Assembly (NCBI GenBank): GCA_949286725.1
Contig: CASECZ010000001.1
Location: forward strand, 62,001-126,000
Direction: 5' to 3'
Origin: an uncultured Clostridia bacterium
GTDB taxonomy: Bacteria; Bacillota; Clostridia; Christensenellales; CAG-917
Length of the DNA: 64,000 nt
The notes below the pieces were generated by a model, which worked only from the letters and a program-made list of their open reading frames with translations, had not been told where the DNA came from and ran no database searches. Positions 1 to 8,388 of this stretch are shown here, in pieces; the stretch's first letter is position 1, and the number at the start of each line of letters is the position of its first letter. The position numbers and the translations under genes were made by a program.

Positions 1-2662
1 CGTAACGGTAGCCGAACACCTCGTCGATGGATACGTCGTCAGCGAAACGGAAACCGAACCCGCCCCCGAAGCAGGATTTCATAATGCCTTCTGCAACCCC
101 GCCGTAAACGGGAGTAAACGCGGCGAGGATTTTGCCCTCTCTCATCAGTCCGTTGACTTTGCGCGCGTTGGCGAGGAACTCCGTCGCGACGGGAAGTCCG
201 TCGTCGCCGTACGGGCATTCGAGCACGTAAACCTTGTTGCCCGCGCGCTTGAAATCGTTGGAAACGACGTTGCGGGATTTTTCCGTGGTGACGGCAAACG
301 ACACGAGCGTCGGGGGCACGTCGATATGTTCGAAAGTGCCGCTCATACTGTCCTTGCCGCCTATCGCGCCGATACCCAGGTCGCGTTGAGCGCGGTATGC
401 GCCGAGCAACGCGCCGAGAGGTTTGCCCCAGCGTTCGGGCTTGTTCATCGGCTTTTCGAAATACTCCTGGAAAGTGAGGTACGCCCCGTCCGTCGTCGCG
501 CCTGCGCAGACCAGTTTCGCCACGCTTTCGACGACCGCCGTATAGGCTCCGTGGAATGGGCTCTTTTCGCTCAAATAGGGGTTAAACCCCCAGGACATGA
601 GCGAACAAGTATCGGTTTCGCCTTTTTCGACGGAAACTTTGTTGACCATGCACTGTATGGGCGTAAGCTGATTTTTGCCGCCGAAAGGCATCAGTACGGT
701 GCCTGCTCCTATGGTGCTGTCGAAGCGCTCCGACAGTCCGCGTTTGGAACACACGTTGAGGTCGTCGGCAAGCTTTTTCATTCCTTCGGCAAAGTCCGCG
801 GGAATATCCTTTTCAAGCGACGCAGGCGCGAGAACGTGCGCCGTCGCGTGTTTTTCCGCACCGTTGGAGTTGAGAAAATCGCGGGACAGGTCGACTATGA
901 TTTTGCCGTTCCATTTCATTTTCAGACGGCGTTCTTCCGTAACCGTGGCGACTTGTGTCGCTTCGAGATTCTCGGCATACGCAAAGGCTTTGAATTTCTC
1001 CGCGTTTTCCGGTGCGACGACAACCGCCATTCTTTCCTGCGACTCGCTGATTGCAAGTTCCGTTCCGTCAAGTCCTTCGTACTTTTTGGGTACGGCGTTC
1101 AGGTCGATGAGCAGTCCGTCCGCGAGTTCGCCTATCGCCACCGACACGCCGCCCGCTCCGAAGTCGTTGCAACGTTTGATGAGCAAGGACGCTTCGCCGT
1201 TGCGGAACAGCCTTTGAAGTTTGCGTTCCTCGGGGGCGTTGCCCTTCTGCACTTCCGCGCCGCATGCCGCAAGCGACTCCGTGCTGTGCGCTTTGGAAGA
1301 ACCCGTGGCTCCGCCGCAACCGTCGCGTCCCGTGCGTCCGCCGAGCAGAATGACAACGTCGCCCGGTTCGGGACACTCGCGCACCACGTTACGTGCGGGA
1401 ACGGCACCCGTAACCGCGCCGATTTCCAATCTCTTGGCGACGTAGCCTTCGTGGTAGATTTCATCGACGATACCCGTCGCAAGTCCTATCTGATTGCCGT
1501 AAGAACTGTATCCCGCCGCTGCCGTGGTGACGATTTTCTTTTGCGGGAGTTTCCCTTTCATCGTTTCGGACAAAGGTCTGAGCGGATTGCCCGCGCCCGT
1601 AACGCGCATAGCCGAATATACATACGCACGTCCCGAAAGCGGGTCGCGTATTGCGCCGCCTATGCAGGTCGCCGCGCCGCCGAACGGCTCGATTTCCGTC
1701 GGGTGATTGTGAGTTTCGTTTTTGAAAAGCAGCAGCCAGTCTTCGTCTTTGCCGTCCACGTCGACTTTGATTTTGACCGTGCAGGCGTTTATCTCTTCCG
1801 ATTCGTCGAGGTTTTGCAGTCTGCCCTCTTTGCGCAGCTGTTTCGCGGCGATTGTCGCAATGTCCATAAGATTGACGGGTTTTGCCGTTCTGCCGAGTTG
1901 CTCGCGTGCGGCAAGATAATCCTTCCACGCCGCTTCGTAAACGGGGTCGTCGAATTTAACGCCGTCAATCGTGGTGAGAAAAGTGGTATGACGGCAATGG
2001 TCGGACCAGTAGGTGTCAATCATGCGGATTTCCGTAAGCGTGGGTTCGCGGTTTTCCGAGGCGAAATAATCGCGGCAGAAACGCACGTCGTCGGCGTCCA
2101 TGGCAAGACCGTATTTCTTCACGAAATCGGAAAATCCTTTTTCGTCGAGCGAAACAAACCCTTTCAGGGTTTCTACCTCGGTTGGTATGGCGTACTGCGC
2201 TTTGAGGGTAGCGGGTTTTTCCATACTTGCCTCGCGGCACTCGACGGGGTTTATGACAAATTTCTTTATCTTTTCGGTTTCGTCGGCGCTAACCTTTCCG
2301 TACAACGCGTAAATCTTCGCCGTTGCGACAAGCGGCTTTTCCTTCTGCGACACAATCTGAATGCACTGTGCCGCAGAGTCCGCCCTCTGGTCGAACTGCC
2401 CCGGCAAAGGCTCTACGCCGAACACGGCGCACGCTCCCGCAACTTCCGCCTCGTCGGTGACGACGTCCAACTGCGGTTCCGAGAATATGTTGCGTTTTGC
2501 GTACGCAAACAATTCTTCGTCCACGCCCTCCACGTCGTAGCGGTTGATGACGCGGACTTTCTCAATTCCTTTCACGCCCAACATACCCGTTATGTCGGCG
2601 TAAAGTGCACGCGCTTCGGCGGCGAGTTCGGGTTTCTTTTCGACGAAAACTCTGAATACCAT
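1..2662 (-). CDS. purL: Phosphoribosylformylglycinamidine synthase (3' part outside the window)
   Basis: PurL makes FGAM from FGAR, ATP and glutamine, the fourth step of de novo purine synthesis. About 887 N-terminal residues are present. Visible family motifs include SDHCRHTTF (about residue 210), FKNETHNHPTEIEPFGGAATCIGG (read in parts, about 305-330), GGRTGRDGCGGATGS in the first AIRS repeat, and GGKDSMSG in the second repeat near 805. The glutaminase domain expected at the C-terminus of the single-chain type lies beyond position 1. The ATG start is 2 bases after the purD stop, so the two genes are translationally close. Its reading frame is open from the start to the window edge; the long plus-strand frames here are antisense. 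Function is secure from motifs and context. Confidence 0.96.
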   Translation of the reverse strand, partial: MVFRVFVEKKPELAAEARALYADITGMLGVKGIEKVRVINRYDVEGVDEELFAYAKRNIFSEPQLDVVTDEAEVAGACAVFGVEPLPGQFDQRADSAAQCIQIVSQKEKPLVATAKIYALYGKVSADETEKIKKFVINPVECREASMEKPATLKAQYAIPTEVETLKGFVSLDEKGFSDFVKKYGLAMDADDVRFCRDYFASENREPTLTEIRMIDTYWSDHCRHTTFLTTIDGVKFDDPVYEAAWKDYLAAREQLGRTAKPVNLMDIATIAAKQLRKEGRLQNLDESEEINACTVKIKVDVDGKDEDWLLLFKNETHNHPTEIEPFGGAATCIGGAIRDPLSGRAYVYSAMRVTGAGNPLRPLSETMKGKLPQKKIVTTAAAGYSSYGNQIGLATGIVDEIYHEGYVAKRLEIGAVTGAVPARNVVRECPEPGDVVILLGGRTGRDGCGGATGSSKAHSTESLAACGAEVQKGNAPEERKLQRLFRNGEASLLIKRCNDFGAGGVSVAIGELADGLLIDLNAVPKKYEGLDGTELAISESQERMAVVVAPENAEKFKAFAYAENLEATQVATVTEERRLKMKWNGKIIVDLSRDFLNSNGAEKHATAHVLAPASLEKDIPADFAEGMKKLADDLNVCSKRGLSERFDSTIGAGTVLMPFGGKNQLTPIQCMVNKVSVEKGETDTCSLMSWGFNPYLSEKSPFHGAYTAVVESVAKLVCAGATTDGAYLTFQEYFEKPMNKPERWGKPLGALLGAYRAQRDLGIGAIGGKDSMSGTFEHIDVPPTLVSFAVTTEKSRNVVSNDFKRAGNKVYVLECPYGDDGLPVATEFLANARKVNGLMREGKILAAFTPVYGGVAEGIMKSCFGGGFGFRFADDVSIDEVFGYRY

Positions 2663-2664
2663 AA

Positions 2665-3936
2665 TCACTCCTGTTTTGCGGCGAGCGCACGCGCGCCGAT
2701 GTCGCGTCTGAAATACGCGTTTGCAAAACTCACTTTGTCCGTTGCTTTATACGCCTTGTCGACGGCGCTTTTCAGCGTGTCCGCGGTTGCGACGACGCCG
2801 AGCACTCTGCCGCCGGACGTCACGAGTTTGCCGTCGGCGAATTTCACTCCCGCAAAATACACTTCGGCGTCGATATCGGGTGCGACGGTCACTCCGTATC
2901 CCGTCTTGTACGAGGCGGGATAACCTTCGGACGCCATCACGACGCAACAAGCCGCACCTTCGGAGAACTTGACCTCTACGTCTTTCAGTCTGCCTTCCGT
3001 ACAGGCAATCATAATCTGCAACAGGTCGCTTTCGAGCAGAGGCAACACGACCTGCGTTTCGGGGTCGCCGAAACGGCAGTTGTATTCGATGACTTTGGGT
3101 CCGTCGGGCGTCAGCATAAGCCCGAAATACAGACAGCCTTTGAAAGGTCTGCCCTCCGCTTTCATCGCGCGGATTGTAGGCAGGAATATGGTCCGCATAC
3201 ACTCCTCGGCGACTTGCTCGGTGTAATAGGGATTGGGCGCAACCGTACCCATACCGCCTGTATTGAGTCCGCGGTCGCCGTCGAGAGCGCGTTTGTGGTC
3301 CATACTGGAAACCATAGGCACGACGGTTTCGCCGTCCGTGAAGGACAGCACGGACACTTCGGGACCCGTCAGAAATTCTTCGATGACGACTTTGTTGCCG
3401 CTGTCGCCGAAAGTTTTGTCGCACATCATGGAATGCACGGCGGCTTTTGCGCTCTCTCTGTCGTCGGCGATGATAACGCCCTTCCCGAGCGCAAGTCCGT
3501 CCGCCTTGACGACGATTTTGCCTTCGGACAACGTGTCGATATACTCCGTCGCCGCCTGCGGGTTGTCGAATGTCTCGTAACGCGCGGTGGGAATACCGTA
3601 CTTCTTCATCAGTTCTTTGGAAAAAGCCTTGCTGCCTTCGATAATCGCCGCGTTTGCGCGAGGTCCGAAACAGGGCACGCCGACCTTTTCCAGCGCGTCG
3701 ACCGCACCGAGCACCAGCGGGTCGTCGGGAGCGACGACCGCATAGTCGATTGCGTTTTCCCGCGCGAACTCGCAGATTGCGGGAATATCCTTGGGTGCAA
3801 CGGGCACAAGGGTTGCGTCCTTGCTCATACCCGCATTTCCGCTCAGAACGAAAATCTCTTCCGCGAGAGGGCTTTTGCGCAACGCCTTGATTATCGCGTG
3901 CTCTCTGCCGCCCGCTCCGACAACCATAATTTTCAT
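2665..3936 (-). CDS. purD: Phosphoribosylamine-glycine ligase (GAR synthetase)
   Basis: PurD joins phosphoribosylamine and glycine using ATP, the second step of purine synthesis. The 423 residues match the usual family length. The N-terminus MKIMVVGAGGREHAI is the typical Rossmann-like PurD start. The ATP-grasp part shows KADGLALGKGV near residue 145, EEFLTGPEVSVL near 190, and NCRFGDPETQ near 290. The gene sits 13 bases after the AICAR formyltransferase and 2 bases before purL in the same operon. An ATG start with an upstream GAGAGGATAA stretch fits. No alternative function is likely. Confidence 0.97.
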   Translation of the reverse strand: MKIMVVGAGGREHAIIKALRKSPLAEEIFVLSGNAGMSKDATLVPVAPKDIPAICEFARENAIDYAVVAPDDPLVLGAVDALEKVGVPCFGPRANAAIIEGSKAFSKELMKKYGIPTARYETFDNPQAATEYIDTLSEGKIVVKADGLALGKGVIIADDRESAKAAVHSMMCDKTFGDSGNKVVIEEFLTGPEVSVLSFTDGETVVPMVSSMDHKRALDGDRGLNTGGMGTVAPNPYYTEQVAEECMRTIFLPTIRAMKAEGRPFKGCLYFGLMLTPDGPKVIEYNCRFGDPETQVVLPLLESDLLQIMIACTEGRLKDVEVKFSEGAACCVVMASEGYPASYKTGYGVTVAPDIDAEVYFAGVKFADGKLVTSGGRVLGVVATADTLKSAVDKAYKATDKVSFANAYFRRDIGARALAAKQE

Positions 3937-3949
3937 AGTTTATCCTCTC

Positions 3950-5131
3950 TCAATGGTGGAACAGACGCATTCCCGTAAACGCCATGGCAATGCCGAGGCG
4001 GTTGCAGGTGTCGATGACGAGGTCGTCGCGGACGGAGCCGCCGGGCTCTGCGACGTAACTCACGCCGCTCTTATATGCGCGCATAATGTTGTCATCGAAG
4101 GGGAAGAAAGCGTCAGACGCCAGCGACACGCCTTTTATCGTGTCGAGATACGCGCGCTTTTCTTCACGCGTGAAAGGTTCGGGACGCACGGCGAAGTACT
4201 GCTTCCAGACGTCCTCGCCGATTACGTCGTCCGCGTCGTCGGAAAGATAAATGTCGATTATGTTGTTCTTTTCGGGCCTGCCGACGCCTTCGGCAAACTG
4301 CAATCCCAGCACTTTGTCGTGCTGACGGAGTTGCCACAGGTCGGCTTTCTGCCCCGCAAGACGCGTGCAGTGAATTCTGGACTGCTGCCCCGCACCGACG
4401 CCTATCGCCTGTCCGTCCACGGCGTACGCCACGGAGTTGGACTGCGTGTATTTCAGTGTTATGAGCGCGACAATGAGGTCGGTCGCCGCATCGGCGGGAA
4501 TTTTCTTCTCCGTCACCACGTTGGAAAGAAGTTCGCGGTCGATACGGAAATTGTTTCTTCCCTGTTCGAAGGTCACGCCGAAAACCTGTTTGCGTTCCAC
4601 GGGGTCGGGAACGTACGCGGGGTCGATTTTCACTATGTTGTATGCGCCCTTTCTCTTTGCGGAAAGAATTTCCAGTGCCTCTGCGGTGTAGGAAGGAGCA
4701 ATTATGCCGTCTGACACTTCGCGAGCGATTATCTTCGCACAAGTGACGTCGCACTCGTCGCTCAAGGCGATCCAGTCGCCGAAAGAGGACATTCTGTCCG
4801 TGCCGCGCGCTCTCGCGTATGCGCAGGCAATCGGGCTGTCGTCGAGCCCCTTTATATCGTCGACGAAACACGCCTTTTTTAGTTTGTCGGAGAGTTTTCT
4901 CCCAAGCGCGGCGGAAGTGGGGCTTACGTGTTTGAAAGAAGTCGCGGCGCACTCGCCCGTCGCTTCTTTGACTTCCTTGACGAGCTGCCAGCTGTTGAGC
5001 GCGTCGAGAAAGTTGATGTAACCGGGACGACCGTTGAGAATTTCAATGGGCAGGTCCGCGCCCGACTCCATAAAAATCCTTGACGGTTTCTGATTGGGAT
5101 TGCAGCCGTATTTGAGTTCGAACTCTTTCAT
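3950..5131 (-). CDS. Stand-alone AICAR formyltransferase (PurH C-terminal type)
   Basis: This 393-residue protein corresponds to the formyltransferase half of PurH, transferring a formyl group from 10-formyl-THF to AICAR. The start MKEFELKYGCNPNQKPSRIF and the internal LKYTQSNSVAYAVDGQAIG and GAGQQSRIHC segments are typical of this family, and FFPFDDNI and GGSVRD lie near the C-terminus. No N-terminal IMP cyclohydrolase (MGS-like) domain is present, so ring closure must come from another protein, and the gene immediately upstream supplies a candidate. I chose the ATG at 5131 because GGAG lies just upstream; an open extension to 5248 overlaps the preceding gene. Gaps are 11 bases upstream and 13 downstream. 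Confidence 0.93.
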   Translation of the reverse strand: MKEFELKYGCNPNQKPSRIFMESGADLPIEILNGRPGYINFLDALNSWQLVKEVKEATGECAATSFKHVSPTSAALGRKLSDKLKKACFVDDIKGLDDSPIACAYARARGTDRMSSFGDWIALSDECDVTCAKIIAREVSDGIIAPSYTAEALEILSAKRKGAYNIVKIDPAYVPDPVERKQVFGVTFEQGRNNFRIDRELLSNVVTEKKIPADAATDLIVALITLKYTQSNSVAYAVDGQAIGVGAGQQSRIHCTRLAGQKADLWQLRQHDKVLGLQFAEGVGRPEKNNIIDIYLSDDADDVIGEDVWKQYFAVRPEPFTREEKRAYLDTIKGVSLASDAFFPFDDNIMRAYKSGVSYVAEPGGSVRDDLVIDTCNRLGIAMAFTGMRLFHH

Positions 5132-5142
5132 ATACACTCCTT

Positions 5143-5862
5143 TCACGCTTGATTTTTGTTGAAAAGTCTTGAAGAAAATTTCTTTGTCGCAAGGTCGATG
5201 AATCCGACGTACAGCGACACTTTGTTGTCGGGGTCGAGATTTTCCCATATGGTCTTTGCGAACTTGTCGATGTCGGACGGTATGCGCACTCTGCGGGGCT
5301 CACCCGTGAAAGTGGGAATGGGATTGCCGTCGCAGTTGTATGTATGGATGAAATGCCCGAGACCGTTCAAAGGTTCGTAACGGTAGCAATAGCGGTTGCA
5401 CGCGCTGCCCTTTTCGTCGGCACTCTTCAAAATGGACAGTTTGTAGATAAACCCGTCATCGAGGTCGATTATGCCGCTTATGCGTGGGGTGTAGTTGGGC
5501 GCGTCGGGCTCGAACTCGCGCTTTTCGAGCGCGGTGGCGAAACTCTCGCCGGCAAGCAATCCGTCCACTACGGTATCCGTTTGGTCGCCGTTGGTCACAA
5601 CCCATTTGTTCCACACGCGGCGCACGGGCGAATAGATGATGAGCGACGGGTCTTCGACCTTGCTTGCGTCGAAAGGATATATGGTCATCTCCTGATCCTT
5701 TTCCACGAAAATCCTGTTGCGGCTGTTCGCGCTTCTGCCCATGATGAAATAGGCGAAAACGGCGTGTTTGCCGTCCTCGGATTTGCCGAGCACAATACCC
5801 CTGCCGGGATAAGAATTTTCTTTCAACAATGCCCCGATGTCTGCCGTTTCGTAAATGTTCAT
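5143..5862 (-). CDS. purO: IMP cyclohydrolase, PurO-like type
   Basis: The 239-residue product resembles the short IMP cyclohydrolase family known from archaeal PurO and from some bacteria, which closes FAICAR to IMP. Seen features are the N-terminal YPGRGIVLGKSEDGKHAVFAY stretch (read in two parts), the MGRSANSRNR motif near residue 42, and DTVVDGL near 98. The context is strong: it directly precedes an AICAR formyltransferase that lacks the cyclohydrolase domain, so the pair together replace bifunctional PurH. The ATG at 5862 follows GAGAGGAAG; the open frame could be extended to 5922 but that adds a sequence without family likeness. Assignment rests on motif recognition without a search. 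Confidence 0.85.
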   Translation of the reverse strand: MNIYETADIGALLKENSYPGRGIVLGKSEDGKHAVFAYFIMGRSANSRNRIFVEKDQEMTIYPFDASKVEDPSLIIYSPVRRVWNKWVVTNGDQTDTVVDGLLAGESFATALEKREFEPDAPNYTPRISGIIDLDDGFIYKLSILKSADEKGSACNRYCYRYEPLNGLGHFIHTYNCDGNPIPTFTGEPRRVRIPSDIDKFAKTIWENLDPDNKVSLYVGFIDLATKKFSSRLFNKNQA

Positions 5863-5887
5863 TTCTTCCTCTCGTGAATTTATCTTT

Positions 5888-5939
5888 GCGTTTAACGTCC
5901 GAAACCGCGTTTCATTGCTCAAATCGACACGTTAAACGC
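5888..5939. repeat. 11-bp inverted repeat in the purN to PurO gap
   Basis: GCGTTTAACGT at 5888-5898 is the exact reverse complement of ACGTTAAACGC at 5929-5939, with a 30-base loop. It occupies most of the 90-base gap between purN and the PurO-like gene, the longest gap in the operon. It could form an mRNA hairpin that affects processing or stability. There is no U-run, so it is not an obvious terminator. Confidence 0.7.
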
Positions 5940-5952
5940 CGTTTTGCGTATA

Positions 5953-6561
5953 TTATTGATTTTTAAGTATTTCCGCCGACACTTTCTCGACAGCGGCGGG
6001 CAGCAGTTCCCATTCCGCCTGCTCCATAACCCTGTGCTGCAAAACTTCGGGCGTATCGCCCTCGCATACGGGCACTTCCTTTTGGAATATGATTGCGCCG
6101 CCGTCCGGGATTTCGTTGACGAAATGCACCGTCGCACCCGTCGTTTTCTCCCCTGCCGCAAGCACGGCTTCGTGGACTTTAAGTCCGTAAAATCCTTTGC
6201 CGCAGAATTTGGGAATGAGCGAGGGATGCACGTTGAGAATTCTGTCGGGATAAGCCGACGTGAAGTCCGCCGACAATATGCTCATAAACCCCGCAAGCAC
6301 GATGAGTTGCACGCCTTTTTCGTCGAGCAACACCCGAACCTTCTTTTCGAACTCCTCTTGCGACGCACAGGTTTTCTTTTCCACCACGGCGGTGTCGATA
6401 CCCGCTTTGCGCGCCCTTTCCAGCGCGTATGCGTCCGCGCGGTTGGACACGACGAGCACCACTTCCGCAGAGCGGATTTTGCCGCTCTTCTCGGCGTCGA
6501 TTATGGCTTGCAGATTTGTGCCGCCGCCCGACACCATTACAGCAACGGGAACCTTTTTCAC
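5953..6561 (-). CDS. purN: Phosphoribosylglycinamide formyltransferase
   Basis: PurN formylates GAR with 10-formyl-THF. The N-terminal VSGGGTNLQAIIDA loop is the family signature; LAGFMSILS near residue 85, the NVHPSLIPKF catalytic region near 105 and GATVHFV near 135 follow in the expected order. I place the start at the GTG at 6561, giving VKKVPVAVMVSGGG, because homologues begin about ten residues before the SGGG loop; an AGGTG lies close upstream. An ATG at 6537 is the alternative. The GTG is 7 bases after the purM stop. Length is 202 residues, normal for the family. Confidence 0.93.
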   Translation of the reverse strand: MKKVPVAVMVSGGGTNLQAIIDAEKSGKIRSAEVVLVVSNRADAYALERARKAGIDTAVVEKKTCASQEEFEKKVRVLLDEKGVQLIVLAGFMSILSADFTSAYPDRILNVHPSLIPKFCGKGFYGLKVHEAVLAAGEKTTGATVHFVNEIPDGGAIIFQKEVPVCEGDTPEVLQHRVMEQAEWELLPAAVEKVSAEILKNQ

Positions 6562-6568
6562 GTTCACC

Positions 6569-7603
6569 TCAACAAAGCACGACTTTGTCGGCGGACTTAA
6601 CAATCTCGCCGACGACGTAGGCGTCAACGCCGTTTTCGGCAAGCACGGACAACGCCTTGTCCACGTCTTCCTTTGCGACGACCACACTCATTCCGACGCC
6701 CATATTGAATGTGTTGTACATATCGCGTTCGGGCACGTTGCCTTCTTTTGCGATGAGATCGAATATCGGCAGAACTTTGACGTCGGACTTTTTGATTTTC
6801 GCGCCCAGCCCTTTGGGAATGCTACGGGGTATGTTCTCGTAGAAGCCGCCGCCCGTGATATGCGAAACGCCCTTGACCTTGACGGCTTTGAAAAGCGCGA
6901 GCATGGGTTTGACGTATATGCGGGTCGGCGTAAGCAGGGTTTCGCCGAGGGATTTGCCGCCGAGTTCCTCGCGCGGCGACGTCATATCGGCGTCGGCAAA
7001 CACCTTTCTGACCAGCGAAAAGCCGTTGGAATGAACGCCAGTGGACGGCAACGCGATGACCGCGTCGCCCTCTTTCATTGCGGAATTATCCACGATTTCG
7101 TCCTTGTCGACGACGCCTACCGCAAACCCCGCAAGGTCGTATTCGTCGGCGGGATAGAAACCTGGCATTTCCGCAGTTTCGCCGCCAATAAGCGCGGCAT
7201 CGGACTGCACGCACCCTTCCGCAACGCCCGCGACGATTGCCGCAATTCTTTCGGGCACGTTCTTGCCGCAGGCAATGTAATCGAGGAAAAACAAAGGTTT
7301 CGCGCCGCAGCATATGACGTCGTTGACGCACATAGCCACGCAGTCGATACCTATTGTGTCGTGTTTGTCGAGCGCGAATGCGTATTTGAGTTTCGTGCCC
7401 ACGCCGTCCGTGCCGCTGACGAGCACGGGTTTCTTTATGCCGGTAAGGTCGAGTTCGAACAATCCGCCGAAGCCGCCGATGTCCGAAAGCGCGCCCGCGG
7501 TCATCGTCCGCGCTATGTGCGATTTCATCAGTTCGACAGCTTTGTAACCCGCCGTTATGTCGACGCCTGCGTTTTTGTAACTTTCGCTGAACGATTTTTC
7601 CAT
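6569..7603 (-). CDS. purM: Phosphoribosylformylglycinamidine cyclo-ligase (AIR synthetase)
   Basis: PurM closes the imidazole ring of FGAM with ATP. The protein (344 residues, standard length) begins with the typical [20 protein letters not shown] and has [11 protein letters not shown] near residue 60, [17 protein letters not shown] near 88, and [10 protein letters not shown] near 245. The gene lies 8 bases after purE. The ATG start is supported by an upstream AGAGGG. Nothing unusual was seen. Confidence 0.97.
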   Translation of the reverse strand: MEKSFSESYKNAGVDITAGYKAVELMKSHIARTMTAGALSDIGGFGGLFELDLTGIKKPVLVSGTDGVGTKLKYAFALDKHDTIGIDCVAMCVNDVICCGAKPLFFLDYIACGKNVPERIAAIVAGVAEGCVQSDAALIGGETAEMPGFYPADEYDLAGFAVGVVDKDEIVDNSAMKEGDAVIALPSTGVHSNGFSLVRKVFADADMTSPREELGGKSLGETLLTPTRIYVKPMLALFKAVKVKGVSHITGGGFYENIPRSIPKGLGAKIKKSDVKVLPIFDLIAKEGNVPERDMYNTFNMGVGMSVVVAKEDVDKALSVLAENGVDAYVVGEIVKSADKVVLC

Positions 7604-7611
7604 ATGCCCTC

Positions 7612-8094
7612 TTACGCGTTGAGTTTCGCGTCCTTTTCGAGTATGGCGCGTTTGTCCGTCTCGCGTTTTGCAATCAGTTTTTCGGCAAGCGCGGGTTCGG
7701 TTACGGCAAGTATCTGAACGGCGAGCAACGCCGCATTGACGGCGCCGTCGATTGCCATCGTGGCAACGGGAATGCCCGAGGGCATCTGCACCGTGGAAAG
7801 CAAAGCGTCCAGACCGTCGAGCGTGGAACTCTTGACGGGAATGCCGATGACGGGAAGAACGGTTGACGCGGCGAGAGCTCCTGCAAGGTGTGCGGCTTTG
7901 CCCGCGGCGGCGATTATGACGCCGAACCCGTTTGCGGCGGCGTTTTCGGCAAAGGCTTTTGCCTCTGCGGGAGTGCGGTGGGCGGAATAAACGTGTGCCT
8001 CGTACTCGACGCCGAAAGCGGCGAGAGTTTCCGTTGCTTTGCTGACGACGGGCAAATCGCTGTCGCTGCCCATAATTACGGCAACCTTTTTCAT
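7612..8094 (-). CDS. purE: N5-carboxyaminoimidazole ribonucleotide mutase
   Basis: PurE makes CAIR. The start [17 protein letters not shown] and the SAHRTP motif near residue 43 are diagnostic, and [10 protein letters not shown] near 72 resembles the class I signature. Length is 160 residues. The ATG at 8094 is preceded by a perfect GGAGG, which itself lies directly after the U-run of a terminator hairpin, so the start of purE translation and leader termination are tightly linked. It is the first gene of the purine operon. No purK is present in the window. Confidence 0.95.
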   Translation of the reverse strand: MKKVAVIMGSDSDLPVVSKATETLAAFGVEYEAHVYSAHRTPAEAKAFAENAAANGFGVIIAAAGKAAHLAGALAASTVLPVIGIPVKSSTLDGLDALLSTVQMPSGIPVATMAIDGAVNAALLAVQILAVTEPALAEKLIAKRETDKRAILEKDAKLNA

Positions 8095-8109
8095 ATTACC
8101 TCCGTGTAC

Positions 8110-8140
8110 AAAAAAGGCAGTCTGCTCACGCAAAACTGCC
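8110..8140 (-). terminator. Intrinsic terminator in the purE leader (likely attenuator)
   Basis: Read on the minus strand, GGCAGT (8140-8135) pairs with ACTGCC (8121-8116) around an inner TGC-GTGA-GCA hairpin, followed by six U residues (8115-8110). It stands only about 16 bases before the purE start codon. An upstream hairpin GCAGAC-GGTT-GTCTGC (about 8214-8199) has a 3' arm complementary to the GCAGAC inside this terminator, so the two structures can exclude each other. This is the layout of transcription attenuation or a riboswitch platform. Confidence 0.8.
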
Positions 8141-8144
8141 CTGT

Positions 8145-8264
8145 TTATCCTATTTCCTCGTTTCCGCGGCAGAAATCCGCACCGCATACCGCGCCGTGCA
8201 GACAACCGTCTGCGGGCAGGTAAAACGCCGTTTTGATGAAAACCGTTCCGCCGAGAAATTGCAT
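8145..8264 (-). other. purE leader region with a possible 39-codon ORF
   Basis: This is the rest of the purE leader. An ATG-initiated frame of 39 codons starts at 8264, almost exactly at the predicted transcription start, and stops at TAA just before the terminator. It contains three cysteines ([14 protein letters not shown]) and no purine-linked codon run. With no room for a ribosome binding site it would need leaderless initiation, so it may equally be a non-coding structured leader. I could not find the conserved core of the purine aptamer or an obvious ykkC-type core. Confidence 0.4.
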
Positions 8265-8270
8265 AGTCAA

Positions 8271-8299
8271 ATAATACACCATTTAAAAGGCAATGTCAA
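8271..8299 (-). promoter_or_regulatory. Promoter of the purine operon
   Basis: On the minus strand a perfect -35 TTGACA (8299-8294) and TATTAT (8276-8271) are separated by 17 bases. The expected transcription start is near 8264, giving a leader of roughly 170 bases before purE. Confidence 0.85.
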
Positions 8300-8351
8300 A
8301 AATTTGAAAGGGGGTTTTTGAAAGAAAATAAAATATGTAGCGGTGGAAAGA

Positions 8352-8381
8352 AAACGGCATACCCGATATGGTATGCCGTTT
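8352..8381 (-). terminator. Terminator after the zinc-ribbon membrane protein gene
   Basis: A perfect 12-bp stem (AAACGGCATACC with GGTATGCCGTTT) with a 6-base loop is followed on the minus strand by TCTTTCC. It lies 7 bases beyond the stop codon of the gene ending at 8389. Confidence 0.75.
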
Positions 8382-8388
8382 GCTTCGA

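Noticed and set aside
326..2923. 865-codon open frame on the plus strand
   Set aside because: It is antisense to purL and the purD end, whose frames carry clear family motifs; the antisense frame is rich in Arg, Phe and Val as expected from reversed GC-rich codons.
5132..5248. N-terminal extension of the AICAR formyltransferase to 5248
   Set aside because: It overlaps the PurO-like gene, has no ribosome binding site and adds no family-like sequence, while the ATG at 5131 has both.
8141..8264. Known purine riboswitch in the purE leader
   Set aside because: I could not find the conserved junction and loop sequences of the purine aptamer by eye, so I report only a leader with a terminator.
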